Source of the DNA: Candidatus Zhuqueibacterota bacterium | GTDB taxonomy: Bacteria > Zhuqueibacterota > Zhuqueibacteria > Thermofontimicrobiales > Thiofontviventaceae | DNA: 64,000 nt | Reading direction: 5' to 3' | NCBI GenBank assembly: GCA_016931935.1 | Contig: JAFGDW010000032.1 | Location: forward strand, 25,380-89,379 | Shown: positions 63,537-64,000 of the stretch, piece by piece | Layout: every line of letters begins with the position of its first letter | Position numbering within the stretch: position 1 is the first letter of the stretch | Notes under the pieces: generated by a model | Seen by the model: the letters and a program-made list of their open reading frames with translations, nothing else | Told to the model about the DNA's origin: nothing | Database searches by the model: none | Program-made: the position numbers and the translations under genes

Positions 63537-64000
63537 ACATCCCCCTTATCGCGAACTTTTGCCCGCAAGCGGGGCAGTCCGGGATTTTCCCCCTTCGATG
63601 GCGGTAGTCCAGCTTGCTTTTTAGATGGGGGAATATTCAGTCGTCCCGTCTTTTAAAAGATATGACGTTCTGTCACGAGATTGACACGCGACTGAAATTT
63701 GATTTTAATAAGCAGCCTATCAATAGAACAGGCAAAACCATTTTGGACAAAACTATTTTAGTTTAAATGTTATCTATGTATGAGTTGTGATCTCCTTTCG
63801 GAAAATTTTTTAATTATTTTGTCATTAGGAATGAGAATTAAATAACATAGTCTGCGTTCCTTATACTATTTTCATTAAGGTAACTATACGTAGGCTTGGC
63901 CATGTGTGACAACATCCTAACATGCACTTTCATCTATGCGAATTCAGAGATCCCCTGTGTCCGTGTATGGTGATTCCTGTCCCGCCGGAATTTGGCGGGA
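63537..64000. other. Terminal spacer without a gene
   Basis: 464 bases. An inverted pair TCCCCC/GGGGGA (around 63589-63632) and the hairpin at 63980-64000 are visible. No credible coding region was found on either strand. Confidence 0.6.
63980..64000. repeat. Hairpin TCCCGCC/GGCGGGA, second copy
   Basis: The arms and the loop (GGAATTT) match the copy at 58412-58432 with one base difference. Confidence 0.6.

Noticed and set aside
63537..64000. tRNA or rRNA genes in the terminal spacer and other gaps
   Set aside because: I looked for cloverleaf arms and TTCGA-type T-loops; the matches are short palindromes without anticodon arm or acceptor stem.

Overview
The window is one strand-coherent 64 kb stretch: every gene I can support is on the + strand. 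It reads as a bacterial chromosome of moderate GC from a flagellated diderm (P-ring and L-ring genes flgI, flgH and flgA are present). Gene order and the intergenic palindromes suggest the Fibrobacterota-Chlorobiota-Bacteroidota superphylum or a neighbouring lineage such as Calditrichota or KSB1. That placement is a guess from style, not from a marker gene.

Region 1 (1-26.4 kb) is the main flagellar operon: fliG (cut by the window edge), fliH, fliI, fliJ, a MotE-like gene, a giant fliK, flgD, a TIGR02530-type gene, flgE, flbD, motA, motB, fliL, then fliM, fliN, fliO, fliP, fliQ, fliR, flhB, flhA, flhF and flhG. It encodes switch, export apparatus, hook, stator and placement GTPases. Many genes overlap or touch. 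Terminator-like hairpins lie after flgE and fliL.

Region 2 (26.6-41.6 kb) starts with two small unknown proteins and an AMIN-TPR membrane protein with its own promoter-like sequence. Three tandem paralogues follow that fuse a degenerate receiver domain to a STAS domain, the last overlapping flgF. Then come flgF, flgG, flgA, flgH, flgI, flgJ with a lytic transglycosylase domain, flgN, flgK, flgL, fliW, csrA and a protein carrying a second CsrA-like domain. No fliA, flgM or flagellin gene is present in the window.

Region 3 (41.6-63.5 kb) is a nucleotide-sugar and glycan locus: a UDP-sugar dehydrogenase-like protein without the catalytic Cys motif, an epimerase, HddC-like and HddA-like enzymes (GDP-heptose), a GDP-fucose-synthase-like reductase, a HAD phosphatase, a DJ-1/PfpI protein, a cupin, a paired thiamine-diphosphate E1 enzyme, two cobalamin-binding radical SAM enzymes, a Nudix hydrolase, a DegT-family protein with His instead of Lys and a Cys cluster, a double methyltransferase and a double glycosyltransferase. 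An AT-rich TIR-domain gene has been inserted in it. Together these suggest synthesis of an unusual modified heptose or deoxy sugar, possibly for flagellar or surface glycosylation. The spacers here are longer and full of palindromic repeats.

The most unusual items are the three pseudo-receiver-STAS proteins, the CsrA-domain fusion beside csrA and fliW, the 2165-residue FliK with a recurring helical motif, and hairpin repeats whose loops are conserved while their stems covary.
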